A stretch of DNA of 64,000 nucleotides from contig CM055100.1 of NCBI GenBank assembly GCA_029204225.1, positions 54,993,597 to 55,057,596 of the forward strand, given 5' to 3'. Below are positions 1-10,476 of this stretch, piece after piece. This stretch comes from Diphasiastrum complanatum. Its lineage: Eukaryota; Streptophyta; Lycopodiopsida; Lycopodiales; Lycopodiaceae. Below the pieces are notes generated by a model, which saw only the letters and a list, made by a program, of their open reading frames with translations, was not told the DNA's origin and searched no databases. Position numbers and translations under genes: made by a program. Each line of letters begins with the position of its first letter. Position 1 is the stretch's first letter.

Positions 1-2232
1 TCGTAACTGGCTTACATGAAAGGCCAAAAAAACCTTACTGCTACGTGGGAGTTCTAGTTCATAGGTGACCTCGCCTAGTCTCCTACTAGTGGTAAAAGAA
101 CCACAATACCTAGGAGACAACTTAGCACACACTCCAGATTTGAGGGTTTGAGAGTCAACTGGGACACTCAAGTAGACTTTCTCACTAGCGGAGAACTGCA
201 CATCCCGTCTGTGTGGATCTGCATTATGCCTGGCTCGATCCTGGGATTGCCTAATGCTACGCTTGCATGTTCTATCATCTGGTTTAGGTCTTCTAAAAAG
301 TTTCTAGCTGCTTCAACTTTTTCTTGTATACACCCTACAGTTGTGGGTGAGTGTGGCTGAAAACCATACATCAGCATAAATGGGCTGCATCCCGTAGCTG
401 AATGTTTGGTCCTGCTATAAGCAAACTCTGATATCGAGAGATACTCCTCCCAATTAGTCTGCTTTTTGCTGACGTATGCACGAAGCATATCCTCCAGCGC
501 CTGATTTACTCTTTTTGTTTGACCGTCCGTGGTCGGTGGTACCCATATTTAGTTTAGTATGGAGATGATGGAATCCTACCCTCCAAAAATTTCCATTAAA
601 CTTATTGTCCTGGTCGGTGACTATGCCGGAAGGTAGACCTACAATTTAAACACATCTATAAACAACCTCGCTAACTTTGGAGCTCTAACAAATATTTTAG
701 TCGGAATAAAAGGAGCCATTTTGGTCAGCCGGTCAACTGTGACCCATATAGCAACATTACCCTTTTGGGTCTTAGCAGGTTTACTATAAAATCCATGGAG
801 ATACTCTCCCACTTACCAGCCGGTATATCTAAGGGCTGTGACAACCCTCCTGCCTTCAAACGCTCTGCTTCATTAACCTGACATTTCTGGCAACTGGTTA
901 CATATTGTTGGACGTCCTTTTTCGTACTGGGCCAAAAAAATTGCCTACAAAGAAGCTCATAGGTCTTTTGTGCCTGAGTGCCCCGCACTAGGACTGTCAT
1001 GACACTCATATAGGACCTACTGCCTATAATCCTCTGAATTGGGGACACATACTCTATCTCTATAGAACAAGTACTCATCTTGAATGGAATATTGTTTCCA
1101 TTTGAATCCTTGAGTCAACTGACCCTCAACCACTGTGGTTTCCTTGGGTAAAACAGGCTCTGAGTCCTCAACGTCATCTGATGTATACTCGCACTCATCA
1201 TCCTCAACGGAAGCTGCCGTATTCTTGGATGAACTGGCACCAGCCCTGGGAACTGGTTCTGGAGTATGTAACTGTCTGCTTTGGATTGAGATCCAGATAG
1301 TAGAGAAGTAAGCATCATGCTGGCACTTCCCTCTCAAGGACTCGAGTAACTCACTACGAATCTGAGTAAAACTCAGCTCGTTTATCATAGGCATTCTACT
1401 AAGGGCATCTGCTACTGTGTTGAATTTCGCCGTCTATATCTGATAGACATATCAAACTCTTGCATTAACTCAGCCCAACGAGCTTTCCGACCTCTGAGCT
1501 CAGGTTGATTGCAAAGGTATCTGAGGCTTTCATGGTCTGTCAGGACCTCGAAGTTGGCACCATACAAATAATGCCTCCAAATCTTAAGGGCATGTACTAT
1601 GGAGAAGAGTTCCTTTTCATAGGCACTATACTTAGTTTGTGCCGGTTCGAGTTTTTTACTCTCGAACGCAACTGGTCGTCCATTCTGAGTTAGTACAGCA
1701 CCAACCGCAAAGTCGCTGGCATCTGTTTCGACCACAAATGGCTGATTGGGGTCAACGACTTTTAGAACTGGTGCAGTAGCTAAGGCTGCTTTGAGAGCAT
1801 CAAAGCTCTCCTGCTGTGCGGACTCCCATTTGAACTCCTTTCCCTTCCCCTTAAGAAGATTTGTCATAGGAACTGCTATCTAAGCATATTCTTTGACAAA
1901 TCGTCTGCAATATCCCGCCAAACCTAGAAAGATCTGTAGCTCTAAAATATTCTGAGATCTGAGCCAACTGAGTATGGCTTTAACCTTACTGGGGTCCAAC
2001 TTAATCCCATCTGACGAGATAATGTGACCCAAATAAGATACTTCTTCAACGAAGAATTCACACTTAGGTTTCTTAGCATAAAGCTTATGCTTTCTAAGTA
2101 GTCGAAACACCTTTCTGAGGTGTTTGAGATGCTCCTTCCTCATTTTACTGTAGACGAGGATGTCATCTAAAAATACGACTACAAACTTACCCAAGTATGG
2201 TCTGAAGACACTGTTCATCAAGGTCATAAAGG
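1..2232 (-). pseudogene. Gypsy A pol remnant (RT end, RNase H, integrase)
   Basis: Read on the minus strand from 2227 down, the pieces are the C-terminal RT with the catalytic FLDDILVYS motif (about 2160), the RNase H domain ([13 protein letters not shown], about 1720), the integrase zinc-binding region with CQKC (about 880) and the integrase core (about 170-720). Frameshifts and small deletions break the frame near 1870-1880, 1400, 1050 and 500-725. Position 1-27 carries the codons just before the chromodomain. There copy A has a Gln codon (CAG) where copy B has a stop. No intact protein is possible. Amino-acid similarity to copy B is high, so these are members of one family of different age. 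Confidence 0.88.
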
Positions 2233-2628
2233 TGTTGAAGAGTAATGCCTATTTTACCCCTTTGGCTAAGCATTAGTTAAGTTGTACATAACTCATGGGG
2301 CATGTTTTAATTAAATGCATGAGACCCCCTTTTGTAAGTTAAGTAAATTAGTGCAAGTGGCCCACTTGGCCAAGTAGCTCACTCCTATGGTTGACACCTA
2401 GACTTTCCATGCATGTAAAGGAGGTGCTTGCCTCACAAGGGATTTGGAGGACCCACGCCCTCCTCTCTCTCTCTAGCAATTCATTTCTTCTTGAGACTTT
2501 TGAGTTTGTGAGGTGCTTATGCAATTCTCCTTGTGTGTGATATTTTCCATAGCCAAGTTTCTCAAGCTTTCATAGTTGATCTAGCATTTGAGTTAAGATA
2601 CTCCATAGCTGGGTCTTGCAAATCATCA
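2233..2628 (+). repeat. 5' LTR of copia D
   Basis: The LTR starts TGTTGAAGAG and ends ...ATCA immediately before the primer-binding site (the end could be 2625 or 2628). Positions 2233-2558 match 11801-12126 base for base by eye. It contains a CT-rich stretch near 2460-2475. The 5' LTR is complete while the 3' copy has lost its last ~70 bp. Confidence 0.88.
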
Positions 2629-2640
2629 TGGTATCAGAGC
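2629..2640 (+). other. Primer-binding site of copia D (initiator Met-tRNA)
   Basis: TGGTATCAGAGC, the standard plant LTR-retrotransposon PBS complementary to the 3' end of initiator Met-tRNA, directly follows the 5' LTR. Confidence 0.9.
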
Positions 2641-2856
2641 AGGTTGTCTAGCCTGTGAGTCTGTGAGTGAGAGAAACTTCAGTGCTTAGATTCTTGAGAA
2701 GATTTTCATCTTCTACAAGCACCTCAATCTTGGAAGAGGAAGCATTTGATCTACATGTGTCAGATCAGGTGGAGTCTTGCATTGTTGGAGAGCTATTGGC
2801 AAGGGGAGTGGGATGATCCAAAAACTTTCTAAATTTGGCTAAGTTTTGGGGAGTCT

Positions 2857-4350
2857 TTGGTCAAGGACCTAATGGATCAGCTTGCTTTAGTTGGAGAGAA
2901 AGTAAGTGACAGGAGTATTGTCCCCATAGTCTTGAACAGCTTGTCATTCAACTATCAAGGCTATGTGATGTCCCTTTCTGCTAGGGAGAAACTCCCAACC
3001 TTTGGGGAGTTATGTGGTCTTCTTTTACAGGAGGAGATGAGAAGGAAGAATCTTTCTGAAAGGGAAGATAATCCAGAGTTTGCATTTGCTTCTAAGAAGA
3101 AGCAAAACTTTCAGAAGAAAGGCAAAGGCAAAAAGAAGAACTCAAAGCAAAGCTTGGAGCAGCAGGTGTCCAAGTTACAGGTTGGAGAGGAGTCAAGTAC
3201 CAATTCCTCATCTACACCCAAGAGGAAGGGCAACTGCAACTATTGTGGTAAGTATGGGCATTTTGCCTTTAAATGCAAGAAGAAGCAAAGTGATCAGAAG
3301 AAGGGAAAGAACCAGCAGGGTCACTTTGTTGACAAAGTTGCAGAGGAGGAGCAATCTGGTGTGCTTGAGCTATTCACCGCAGCCCTATCATCTGAATCCG
3401 CATTTGGTGGATGGTACATTGATTCTGGAGCCTCAAAGCACATGACACCTCATAGAGATTGGTTCAGCACCTATGAGGAGACAGAAGATGGTCAGCATGT
3501 TTGCCTTGGAGATAATTCTACACGTATGGTGAGGGGCAAAGGCATAGTTGCAGTACAGCTGTCATCAGGTGAGGTGAAGGAAATTAAAAGTGTGTTGCAT
3601 GTACCAGGGTTGGCTAAGAACTTGTTATCTGTTGGTGCCATTACCAAACAGAACATGGTGGTAGAGTTTGATGATTCTACATGTTTGGTAAAAGACAAAG
3701 ATCAGAACTTCAAGGTGGTAGCCAAGGGAATGCAAGAAGGAGGTCTTTACAAGCTTTTCACAACCATTCCTAGCCAAGAGGCCTTGTCTGCAAGGGATAC
3801 TAATCGGGACAAGCTTTGGCACGAGAGATATGGTCATTTGAGTTATAGAAGTTTGCAAGTTTTGAACAGGCACAGAATGGTAGTAGATCTTCCTAGCATT
3901 AAGTCTTCTTCAGATACATGTGAGGCTTGTGCACTAGGGAAGCAACAGAGGAAAAAGTTTCCAAGGAGAAAGCTACCAGGGCCAAGGGCATTCTTGAGCT
4001 TGTGCATTCAGATTTATGCGGTCCCATGCAGGTCAAATCAGCAGGGGGGGCATACTATCTCATGACATTCGTAGATGATTTCTCACGGAAGGTATGGGTC
4101 TATTTTCTGAAGCTGAAATCTGAAGCGTTCAAATACTTCAAACAGCGGAAAGCTATGGTGGAAAACCACACAGGGAAGAGGTTAAAGACTCTCAGGTCAG
4201 ATAAGGGTGGTGAGTATATTTCTGATGAGTTCAAAGATCTTTGCAAAGCATGTGGGATAAAGAGACAGTTTACTACTCCACATACACTGCAGCAGAACGG
4301 CGTGGCTGAGCGGAAAAACAGGTCTATAGTTGAGTGTGCGAGGAGCATGC
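2857..4350 (+). pseudogene. Copia D gag-protease-integrase (frameshifted; split by gypsy B)
   Basis: The first frame (2857-4065) begins in the middle of a UBN2-type Gag domain, so the usual N-terminal ~100-130 residues are missing: only ~215 bp separate the PBS from this point. It then shows a Lys-rich linker, a CCHC zinc knuckle (CNYCGKYGHFAFKC, about 3235-3280), the protease active site (YIDSGASKHMT, about 3416) and the GAG-pre-integrase His/Cys region (WHERYGH ... CEAC). A one-base frameshift near 3960 moves the coding into the frame at 3927-4350, the integrase core with DKGGEYIS and QNGVAERKNR. The frame stops at the gypsy B insertion and resumes exactly at 10477 after the 5-bp target duplication. 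Confidence 0.9.
4346..4350. repeat. Target-site duplication of gypsy B, left copy (CATGC)
   Basis: CATGC directly precedes the left LTR and is repeated at 10477-10481 directly after the right LTR. Removing gypsy B and one CATGC restores the copia D integrase reading frame. Confidence 0.95.
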
Positions 4351-4708
4351 TGTAATAGATCCTAACACCACAGTAGGGCAAACACTAACTGATCCACCCA
4401 ACCTTGCCTACTCCCTGATATAGAGTAAGCCCCTCCTAGCCCAGTGTGAGGACTGGTAGCATGCTACTGCCAAGTGTCGGCCACATGGCACTGACGTGGC
4501 CGACTGCACGTCGGGACCCAACTGGGGGCCCTATCCTGCTGACAGGGTCCCTAGGCTGTGTTAGGCCCGCCATGGCTATGGACCATGCTGGGGCACACTA
4601 CTCACACTGTCTTGCCCTGTTGGTCATGTACGCTGGACACGACCCTGACTGTGGTATCTGACCTATCTGTGTTCTCTAGGGTTCGGCACTGGTTACGAGC
4701 TCGTAACA
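4351..4708 (-). repeat. 3' LTR of gypsy B
   Basis: 358 bp, starting TGTAATAGAT and ending TCGTAACA on the plus strand. By eye it is identical to 10119-10476. It is the downstream LTR because the element reads on the minus strand. Confidence 0.95.
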
Positions 4709-4721
4709 CTCCCTCCCCCTT
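4709..4721 (-). other. Polypurine tract of gypsy B
   Basis: Minus-strand AAGGGGGAGGGAG abuts the 3' LTR, the expected place and composition for the plus-strand DNA primer. Confidence 0.8.
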
Positions 4722-4974
4722 AAGAACCGTCTTGGTCCTCTAAGACAAAGTCTGGAAAAATCTTGCGAAGGACGCTGCCTCTTTCCCAAGTGGCATTCTC
4801 AATAGGCTGATCATTCCACTTAACCAGATATTCTCGGTATAGAGTATGACGAGTCTGCGTCTCTCTACTATCAAGAATCTCCTCTGGTTCATGTGGAGAT
4901 TGTTGAGGATCCAATGGGAGAACTAGAACACTGTCCCCTACCAGATTATCTGATCTGGTTAAGGCTTTTCGTAA
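4720..4974 (-). pseudogene. Gypsy B chromodomain (cut off from pol by a stop codon)
   Basis: This is the C-terminal end of the polyprotein. The chromodomain core YLVKWNDQPIENATWE is clear near 4790-4840; chromodomains of this type steer chromovirus integration to marked chromatin. It stays in the same frame as pol but follows a TAG stop at 4973-4975. Copy A has CAG at the equivalent place (positions 10-20), so one C-to-T change in a CHG context explains the stop. Without read-through the integrase would lack its chromodomain. No Met codon lies at the start of the open stretch, so independent translation is unlikely. Confidence 0.85.
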
Positions 4975-7887
4975 CTAACTTACATGAAAAACTGGAAAAA
5001 CCTTACTGCTGTGTGGGAGTTCTAGTTCATAGGTGACCTCGCCTAGTCTCCTACTGATGGTAAAGGGACCACAATACCTTGGAGACAACTTAGCACACAC
5101 TCCTGATTTGAGGGTTTTAGAGTCAACTGGGACTCTCAAGTAGACTCTCTCACCAGTGGAGAACTGCACATCCCGTCTGTGTGGATCTGCATAATGCCTG
5201 GCTCGATCCTGGGATTGTCTAATGCTACGCTTAGCATGTTCTATCATCTGGTTTAGGTCTTCTAAAAAGTTTCTGGCTGCTTCAACTTTTTCTTGTTTAA
5301 ACCCTACAGCTGTGGGTGAGCGTGGCTGAAAACCGTACATCAGCATAAATGGGCTGTATCCCGTAGCTGAATGTTTGGTACTGTTGTAAGCAAACTCTAA
5401 TATCGAGAGATACTCCTCCCAATTAGTCTGCCTCTTGCTGACGTATGCACGAAGCATATCCTCCAGCACTTGATTTACCCTTTCTGTTTGACCGTCCGTC
5501 TGTGGATGGTCGGTGGTACTCATATTAAGTTTAGTATGGAGATGATGGAATACTGCCTTCCAAAAATTTCCAGTAAACTTACTGTCCCGGTCGCTGACTA
5601 TGCCGGAAGGTAGACCGTACAATTTAAATAGCCCGTCTACAAACAACCTCGCTAACTCTGGAGCTCTAACGATTGTTTTGGTCGGAATAAAATGAGCCAT
5701 TTTGGTCAAACGGTCAACTGTGACCCATATAGCGTCATTACCCTTTTGGGTTTTAGGCAGGCCTACTATAAAATCCATGGAGATACTCTCCCATTTACCA
5801 GCTGGTATTTCTAAGGGATGCAACAACCCTCCTGCCTTTAAACGCTCTGCTTTATTTACTTGACATTTCTGGCAACTGGTTACATACTGGTGGACGTCCC
5901 TTTTCATACTGGGCCAGAAAAATTGCCTACGAAGAAGCTCATAGGTCTTCTGTATGCCTGGGTGTCCCGCGCTAGGATTGTCATGACATTCATATAGGAC
6001 CTGCTGCCTATAATCCTCTGAATTGGGGACACATACTCTATCTCTATAGAGCAAGTACTCATCCTGAATGGAATACTGTTTCCATTTGAATCCTTGAGTC
6101 AACTGACCCTCAACCACTGGGGTTTGCTTGGGTAATATAGGCTCAGAATCCTCAACGTCATCTGATGACGTATACTCGGACTCATCATCATCCTCAACGG
6201 AAGCTGCCGTATTCTTGGATGAACTGGCACCAGCCCCGGGAACTGGTTCTGGAGTCTGTAACTGTCTGTTCTGGACTGAGTTCCAGATAATAGAGAAGAA
6301 TGCATCATGCTGGCATTTCCCTCTCAAGGACTCGAGTAACTCATTACGAATCTGAGTAAAACTCAGCTCGTTTATCATAGGCATTCTGCTAAGGGCATCT
6401 GCTACTGTATTGAATTTTCCACGCCTATATCTGATAGACATGTCAAACTCTTGCATCAACTCTGCCCAACGAGCTTTCCGACCTCTAAGCTCAGGTTGAT
6501 TGCAAAGGTATCTGAGACTCTCATGGTCTGTCAGGACCTCAAAGTTGGCACCATACAAATAATGCCTCCAAGTCTTAAGGGCATGGACTATAGAAAAGAG
6601 TTCCTTTTCATAGGCACTATACCTAGTCTGTGCTGGCTCGAGTTTTTTACTCTCGAACGCAACTGGTCGTCCACCCTGAGTTAGCACAGCACCTACTGCA
6701 AAGTCGCTAGCATCTGTTTCGACCACAAATGGCTGATTGGGGTCGACGACCTTTAAAACTGGTGCTGTAGCTAAGGCTGTTTTGAGAGCATCAAAGCTCT
6801 CCTGTTGTGCGGACTCCCAAATGAACTCCTTTCCCTTCCCCTTAAGGAGATTTGTCATAGGGACTGCTATCTGAGCATATTCCTTGACAAATCGTCTGTA
6901 ATATCCCGCCAGACCAAGAAAGATTTGAAGTTCCAAAATATTCTGAGGTCTCAGCCAACTGAGTATGGCTTTAACCTTATTTGGGTCCATCTTAATCCCA
7001 TCTGAAGAGATAATGTGACCCAAATATGCTACTTCTTCAACGAAGAATTCACACTTGGATTGTTTAGCATAAAGCTTATGCTTTCTGAGCAGTCGAAACA
7101 CCTTTCTGAGGTGTTTTAGATGCTCCTTCCTCGTTTTGTTGTAGACGAGGATGTCATCTAAAAATACGACTACAAACTTACCCAAGTATGGTCTGAGGAC
7201 ACTGTTCATCAAGGTCATAAAGGTAGCTGGAGCATTTGTGAGCCCAAATGGCATCACCTTAAACTCATAATGACCGTGACGAGTCCTAAAAGCTGTTTTC
7301 GAGACATCTTCCGATTTTATACAGACTTGATGATATCCCGATCTGAGGTCTATTTTGCTGAAAAACTTAGCCCCGTCGAGTTGATCAAACAACTCGTCTG
7401 CCCGAGGCATAGGGTATTTATTCTTAATTGTGACTTTATTGAGGGCTCTGTAATCTACGCAAAGACGCATAGACCCCTCCTTCTTTTTCACCAATAGGAC
7501 TGGTGAGGCCCATGGTGAACTACTGGTCTGAATTTGGCCTTTCCCAAGATAGTTTGTTAACTGCCTGGTTATTTCTTCATCCTCTGTTCGGCTGACCCGA
7601 TACGGAGGTTTAGAAACAGGTGCTGTACCTGGTACTAGGTTTATTAGATGATCTACCTCTCTGCTAGGTGGTAAACCATGTGGCAAATCTTCAGGAAAAA
7701 CATCTTTAAATTTAGACAATAAAGTTTCTAATTTACTGATTTTCTGCTGAATAGAACTGGAAATAGAAACTTCAGGAATAAACTGAAAGTCACATAAGAA
7801 TACCTGATGGTCTTCGTCTCCGATTAGCTGACAGAGCTCTGAACTGCAGACCATAGGGCTGTTGGGAACATCATGCTCCCCATGCAA
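4975..7887 (-). CDS. Gypsy B pol: reverse transcriptase, RNase H, integrase
   Basis: An uninterrupted ~970-codon frame. In order it shows RT (about residues 70-330) with [23 protein letters not shown] and the catalytic FLDDILVYN; RNase H (about 370-500) with [16 protein letters not shown]; an integrase HHCC zinc region (about 650-690, ending CQKC); and an integrase core whose acidic residues fall in [16 protein letters not shown] and GQTERVNQ. Gag and protease lie upstream in a different frame, because a deletion near 7890 joins the protease end to this frame out of register. Pol therefore could not be made as the usual Gag-Pol fusion without a frame change. The first Met at 7887 is unlikely to be a real initiation site. 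Confidence 0.9.
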   Translation of the reverse strand: MHGEHDVPNSPMVCSSELCQLIGDEDHQVFLCDFQFIPEVSISSSIQQKISKLETLLSKFKDVFPEDLPHGLPPSREVDHLINLVPGTAPVSKPPYRVSRTEDEEITRQLTNYLGKGQIQTSSSPWASPVLLVKKKEGSMRLCVDYRALNKVTIKNKYPMPRADELFDQLDGAKFFSKIDLRSGYHQVCIKSEDVSKTAFRTRHGHYEFKVMPFGLTNAPATFMTLMNSVLRPYLGKFVVVFLDDILVYNKTRKEHLKHLRKVFRLLRKHKLYAKQSKCEFFVEEVAYLGHIISSDGIKMDPNKVKAILSWLRPQNILELQIFLGLAGYYRRFVKEYAQIAVPMTNLLKGKGKEFIWESAQQESFDALKTALATAPVLKVVDPNQPFVVETDASDFAVGAVLTQGGRPVAFESKKLEPAQTRYSAYEKELFSIVHALKTWRHYLYGANFEVLTDHESLRYLCNQPELRGRKARWAELMQEFDMSIRYRRGKFNTVADALSRMPMINELSFTQIRNELLESLRGKCQHDAFFSIIWNSVQNRQLQTPEPVPGAGASSSKNTAASVEDDDESEYTSSDDVEDSEPILPKQTPVVEGQLTQGFKWKQYSIQDEYLLYRDRVCVPNSEDYRQQVLYECHDNPSAGHPGIQKTYELLRRQFFWPSMKRDVHQYVTSCQKCQVNKAERLKAGGLLHPLEIPAGKWESISMDFIVGLPKTQKGNDAIWVTVDRLTKMAHFIPTKTIVRAPELARLFVDGLFKLYGLPSGIVSDRDSKFTGNFWKAVFHHLHTKLNMSTTDHPQTDGQTERVNQVLEDMLRAYVSKRQTNWEEYLSILEFAYNSTKHSATGYSPFMLMYGFQPRSPTAVGFKQEKVEAARNFLEDLNQMIEHAKRSIRQSQDRARHYADPHRRDVQFSTGERVYLRVPVDSKTLKSGVCAKLSPRYCGPFTISRRLGEVTYELELPHSSKVFPVFHVS

Positions 7888-8377
7888 CTGGATCTCTAAT
7901 GTCTGTTCGATCCAGGTGCATTATCTGAAAGTTTATTTGATCTTGGTACCCCTGAATACCAAAATTTAACTTACTTACCATAGTTTCCCATATTTTTTTA
8001 TCTTCACCCTTAGCTAATGAAACTATGTACCTATGCTGACTAGGTACTTCTGGTAGTTTAAGCTTTTTAACCAGGGTGTGGTTGATGAAATTATGGGTTG
8101 CCCCATCATCAACCATGACTCTTACTGACTGGTTACCCACTTTCCCATGCATACGTACTAGGTCATGCGGCCCAAAGCTGAAGGGTCTCGCTAGCATTGC
8201 AGAGGTCAGCTGGCAACAGTGTTCATGATCTTCATGATACACTTTGATCTCGGAAGCTGCCGAGTCACTGGGGAAACATACAGTCTGAACAAGATGAACT
8301 TGTTTTTTATCTTTTTTTAGTGAAAGGCCCCTTGGGACACTGTCTGACTGTGTCCCTTGCCCATACACACAAAGCAC
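7871..8377 (-). pseudogene. Gypsy B end of gag and aspartic protease
   Basis: This frame carries the retroviral-type aspartic protease core (VDDGATHNFI, about 8085-8115) after a linker that continues from the Gag zinc knuckle. It is out of frame with gag because two 2-nt deletions near 8340-8360, relative to copy A (12575-12605), shift the register. Its C-terminal end is also lost. Copy A continues into the usual DLVLG motif (12127-12150), while copy B jumps to unrelated codons and a stop at 7871. The start codon assigned here is not a natural one. Confidence 0.82.
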
Positions 8378-9408
8378 AAACGTTCTTGTTTGGCTTTCTC
8401 AAAATCATCTGGTTTTAAGGGCTGTATGAGTGAAGGGCGTTTCTGAGGAGCTTCACCTTTAAATTTATCTTCTTTCTTTCTTTTTAAAAATTTCTTTTTA
8501 AATTGAAAGTCTTTCTGAGGAAGCTGCTCAGAAAGTGGTTGTTGTCTCGCTCTCTTCCTACCCACTGAATCATCATAGATTTGAGCATATCTGAGAGCTT
8601 GCTCAAGGGTAGTAGGCGAGTTTCTCTGGACCTCTACTTTATATTCATCTTTGAGGCCACGGACAAATCCCCAAATTTTTTGATAGTCATCCATATTTTT
8701 AATCTTTAAAATTGCTTCTCGATACTGCGAGATATATTGGATGAGGGACTTGTCCATTACTGTTCTTTCCCAGGCTTCCCAGGCTCTATCAAGTTCATTC
8801 TCTGGTAGAAATTCTCTTAGGAAAGCTTCTTCAAAAGCTTTCCATGACCGGGGAGTCTGCCCAGTCTCCTGGAGATTTAACCACCACTTATAGGCCATAG
8901 GCCCTAAAGAAAGACTGGCCTCAATTGCTTGCAAATGGTCAGGGGTCTGTTTAAGAGCATGAATGTTCTTCCATTTGTTGAGGAAGGTTTGTAGAATATC
9001 TGCATTTCTATCCTTCTCCTCCCCATTAAAAGTAGGAGGCTTTAAATCTTTAAAAACACTGGGGTGAGACCGTAAAGTCTCACCCGAAACTGATGGAAGT
9101 GGAGAAGGGGATAACTGAGAAGTGGAGGGAAGGCTTCCTTTCGCGGAACTCAAAAACAAGTTTTTGAGTTCAGCGAACGAGTCGTCCACACTGGTCTTGA
9201 AATTGGCTAATGCCAACTTCAGTTCATCCACTTCTGTCACCAATTGGAGGAACTGCTCCTTGGTAACCAGTTCGTCGAGTTCTTCGGCGAACTGTTCCTG
9301 TTCTTCCACTTCCATGGGTTCCTTCCCTTTTTTGTAAGCCAAGGCTTCTGTTTCAAGTTCGTCGAAGCCTCTCTCCGGGGGTTGATCAGGTCCCTGAGGA
9401 GTGGTCAT
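8317..9408 (-). pseudogene. Gypsy B gag (frame breaks in the zinc knuckle)
   Basis: 363 codons starting from ATG at 9408. The N-terminal part is acidic and Glu-rich. The Retrotrans_gag fold follows (about residues 150-290, including WKAFEEAFLREFLP and IQYISQYREAIL), then a basic linker and the start of a CCHC knuckle (CFVCMGKGH). The frame is lost right after that GH and stops at 8317. Copy A keeps the knuckle and linker in frame at this place, so the break is a lesion of copy B rather than a programmed frameshift site. Confidence 0.88.
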
Positions 9409-10118
9409 CTTCGGAACTGAAAGAGAGCTACCTTAACTTCTGAAGGAAAAAAAGTCTAAAAGACTAATTTACAACTGTACAAGGAGGGAAAGAAAACTTA
9501 GCTCTTTCTGAGAACTGTACTTCCACAGAGAGAATCAAGAAAAGCCCTTTCAGCTCTTCCTCCACTGCTTTCAGATCTGCTGTCCGGAAAAATCAGAGAT
9601 CAAGGTACCAAGAAAAAGAAACAAACTTCTGATCGTCTTGGCCCCTTCCCTCGCTGTCTGAGGTGTATACTTTTTGCTCCAAAATTCCCGTTTTAGGACC
9701 CAAAACAGTTGCAAACTTGTGGTTCCTGCCAAAGACCTTCAGCGCTGGACCTGCACCCACGATTCTATCTCAGATCCGCTCCAAATTCCAGAAAATTTCA
9801 CTCCAAATTCGAAGTTTCCACCCAATTTGGCAGTGCTGGACCTGCTCCACGTTTTCTATTTAAAATGTGCTCAAAAATCCACAACTGATACATAAAAATC
9901 AAGGGTAAATCCCTGATTTTTCAGCGCTGAGCTTCTACAAGGGATTGTGCCTCAAACAACTGTAAATTCCCAGCAAATTTCAAGGATTTGAAAGCTGTTC
10001 CTACAGCGATTTTCCTCCTCAATTCTTTTCTGAGAATCTGAGAAATCTTTCCTATCTTCTGATAGCTTTCTCTATTGCTGTCCTGAACTCCCTAGGATGG
10101 AGATGGCTCTGATACCAG
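9409..10118 (-). other. Gypsy B 5' leader with PBS at 10106-10117
   Basis: About 700 bp of untranslated leader lies between the gag ATG and the 5' LTR. The PBS reads TGGTATCAGAGC on the minus strand at 10106-10117, one base from the LTR. Short open stretches here have no recognisable domain. Confidence 0.88.
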
Positions 10119-10476
10119 TGTAATAGATCCTAACACCACAGTAGGGCAAACACTAACTGATCCACCCAACCTTGCCTACTCCCTGATATAGAGTAAGCCC
10201 CTCCTAGCCCAGTGTGAGGACTGGTAGCATGCTACTGCCAAGTGTCGGCCACATGGCACTGACGTGGCCGACTGCACGTCGGGACCCAACTGGGGGCCCT
10301 ATCCTGCTGACAGGGTCCCTAGGCTGTGTTAGGCCCGCCATGGCTATGGACCATGCTGGGGCACACTACTCACACTGTCTTGCCCTGTTGGTCATGTACG
10401 CTGGACACGACCCTGACTGTGGTATCTGACCTATCTGTGTTCTCTAGGGTTCGGCACTGGTTACGAGCTCGTAACA
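10119..10476 (-). repeat. 5' LTR of gypsy B
   Basis: 358 bp, by eye identical to 4351-4708. This is the promoter-bearing LTR of the minus-strand element. Confidence 0.95.

Larger units (their letters stand above)
4351..10476 (-). mobile_element. Ty3/gypsy chromovirus copy B, full length, very young
   Basis: A complete LTR retrotransposon of 6126 bp on the minus strand. It has two 358-bp LTRs (4351-4708 and 10119-10476) that look identical base for base, flanked by the 5-bp target duplication CATGC. The PBS is at 10106-10117 and a polypurine tract (minus-strand AAGGGGGAGGGAG) at 4709-4721. Coding order from right to left is gag, protease, RT, RNase H, integrase, chromodomain, which defines the chromovirus lineage. 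Although its LTRs date it as the youngest layer, it has a 4-nt net deletion in the gag zinc knuckle, a deletion after the protease and a stop codon before the chromodomain. It was therefore probably mobilised by another copy's proteins. Confidence 0.96.

Noticed and set aside
2629-2640. tRNA gene at TGGTATCAGAGC sites (also 10106, 14472, 31024, 37691)
   Set aside because: These are primer-binding sites adjacent to LTRs; no cloverleaf can be formed from the flanks.
4446-4661. 71-codon frame present in both LTRs of gypsy B (also 10214-10429)
   Set aside because: Duplicated because LTRs are duplicated; no domain, and on the strand opposite to the element.
8317-8377. Programmed ribosomal frameshift between gag and protease in gypsy B
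   Set aside because: Copy A keeps the frame open through the zinc knuckle at this point; the shift in B comes from two small deletions, and no slippery site is evident.
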